Below the pieces are notes generated by a model that saw nothing but the letters and a program-made list of their open reading frames with translations, was not told the origin of the DNA and made no database searches. A DNA stretch of 64,000 nucleotides from Tricholoma matsutake (Eukaryota > Basidiomycota > Agaricomycetes > Agaricales > Tricholomataceae), in assembly GCA_026075535.2 (NCBI GenBank), contig AP026546.1:9982001-10046000 (forward strand), written 5' to 3'. This document shows positions 63,901 to 64,000 of this stretch, piece after piece. Within the stretch, counting starts at the first letter, position 1. Each line of letters opens with the position of its first letter. Both the position numbers and the translations under genes were made by a program.

Positions 63901-64000
63901 CCTGACAACATGTTAGACAAAGATGTCCCAAAGTACTGGGATCAGGAACTGCTCATAGCTGAGAACCCTGTCTTGGGCGCTCAGTTCTTCAATATCATTA
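60939..64000 (+). pseudogene. Helitron Rep (HUH) protein, N-terminal part, inactivated; runs off the right edge
   Basis: Starts MTSTDISPDLGILFSMICDT. The N-terminal ~350 residues are the agaric Helitron leader (LLNGLC, CASCAE after LFHSETSADALREA). Then ALANHTFLGDVPDMLKNLTF, a DUF6570-like region with GIKGHIIIYPQ, LPLSIEDIVTPIYILFVGVT and FLPFHIEHVLLS, IVITDVDSHASSNQLRAAAV, and NPALFPIISPTLYPYGLGGF, the entry to the Helitron-like N domain, followed by GLPSFFITINLADIYNPLVK. The HUH nuclease active site and helicase would lie beyond 64,000. It is broken by a stop at 61,148, frameshifts near 61,690 and 63,440, a stop in LQQ-AVLLQ and one in DDEE-HALK (both probable CGA to TGA), an 11-bp tandem duplication, and a solo LTR at 61,839-62,261. 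Confidence 0.85.
61839..62261. repeat. Solo LTR 2 inside the Helitron gene
   Basis: TATAAGGGCAACC..CCCCTTACA, 423 bp, flanked by GTGTT (61,834-61,838 and 62,262-62,266). Removing it and one GTGTT joins GWPCLV to LEELKDNIGS in frame. The first base pair TG reads TA, consistent with G-to-A change. It has an extra ~60 bp that duplicates the CCTAGCAAAGGGAAATC segment relative to LTR 1. Confidence 0.88.

Overview
This window looks like a transposon-saturated, heterochromatic stretch of an Agaricomycete (mushroom-forming basidiomycete) nuclear genome. The evidence is the mix of families: a KDZ-associated CxC5/CxC6 gene, chromodomain Ty3/gypsy elements, a Ty1/copia element, a Helitron Rep of the type carrying a DUF6570-like region, an expanded XPG-N (FEN1-like) nuclease, and short ~50-65 nt introns with GTAAGT and CTAAC-type branch points. 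I see no intact cellular gene, rRNA operon, functional tRNA or CRISPR array. Almost every recognisable coding segment is broken, mostly by CGA-to-TGA or CAA-to-TAA changes and by G-to-A changes at catalytic codons, as expected from 5-methylcytosine deamination or a RIP-like process.

Layout. 1-2,186: 3' part of a CxC5/CxC6 gene and the end of a terminal-inverted-repeat (TIR) element here called family X. 2,187-3,200: a ~1 kb dispersed repeat, present again inverted at 17,935-18,952. 3,880-12,100: a dynamin-type GTPase pseudogene (minus strand) split by a TIR element with an 8-bp target duplication (family Z), itself split by a complete 6.26-kb gypsy chromovirus (5,094-11,352). 14,540-17,460: a complete family X element with a 9-bp target duplication, holding a nested family Y element. 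19,983-21,105: a 1.1-kb foldback element. 22,089-24,786: a gag-only LTR element. 24,788-28,402: a 5'-truncated copia element. 28,403-30,969: two overlapping family X pieces. 30,970-37,520: a second gypsy with an antisense Cys-rich ORF. 37,593-40,499: a third, truncated gypsy with a 332-bp hAT-type MITE. 40,500-42,860: low-complexity family X-like DNA with a palindromic element. 42,997-44,680: XPG-N pseudogene. 44,870-50,979: nested family X copies, one carrying a CxC6 fragment. 51,000-55,340: unresolved degenerate genic DNA. 55,349-57,230: a compact family X copy. 58,100-60,560: fragments of unknown genes and a solo LTR. 60,939-64,000: a Helitron Rep gene broken by a second solo LTR and running off the right edge.

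The most unusual content is family X. Its ends (AGGTCTTTACACTCC and CARTACTTTACACTCC) are flanked by 9-bp target duplications. Its subterminal DNA is a degenerate, self-complementary short-motif array. tRNA-like A/B-box modules sit inside both ends and point outward. Its interior is a run of hairpins, several placed directly before spliceosomal introns in tandem hairpin-exon/intron modules. A CxC6 gene lies at the same relative place and polarity in two copies, so family X may be non-autonomous relatives of a CxC6-carrying (KDZ-linked) DNA transposon. Families Y and Z share the array-plus-TIR design with different motifs.
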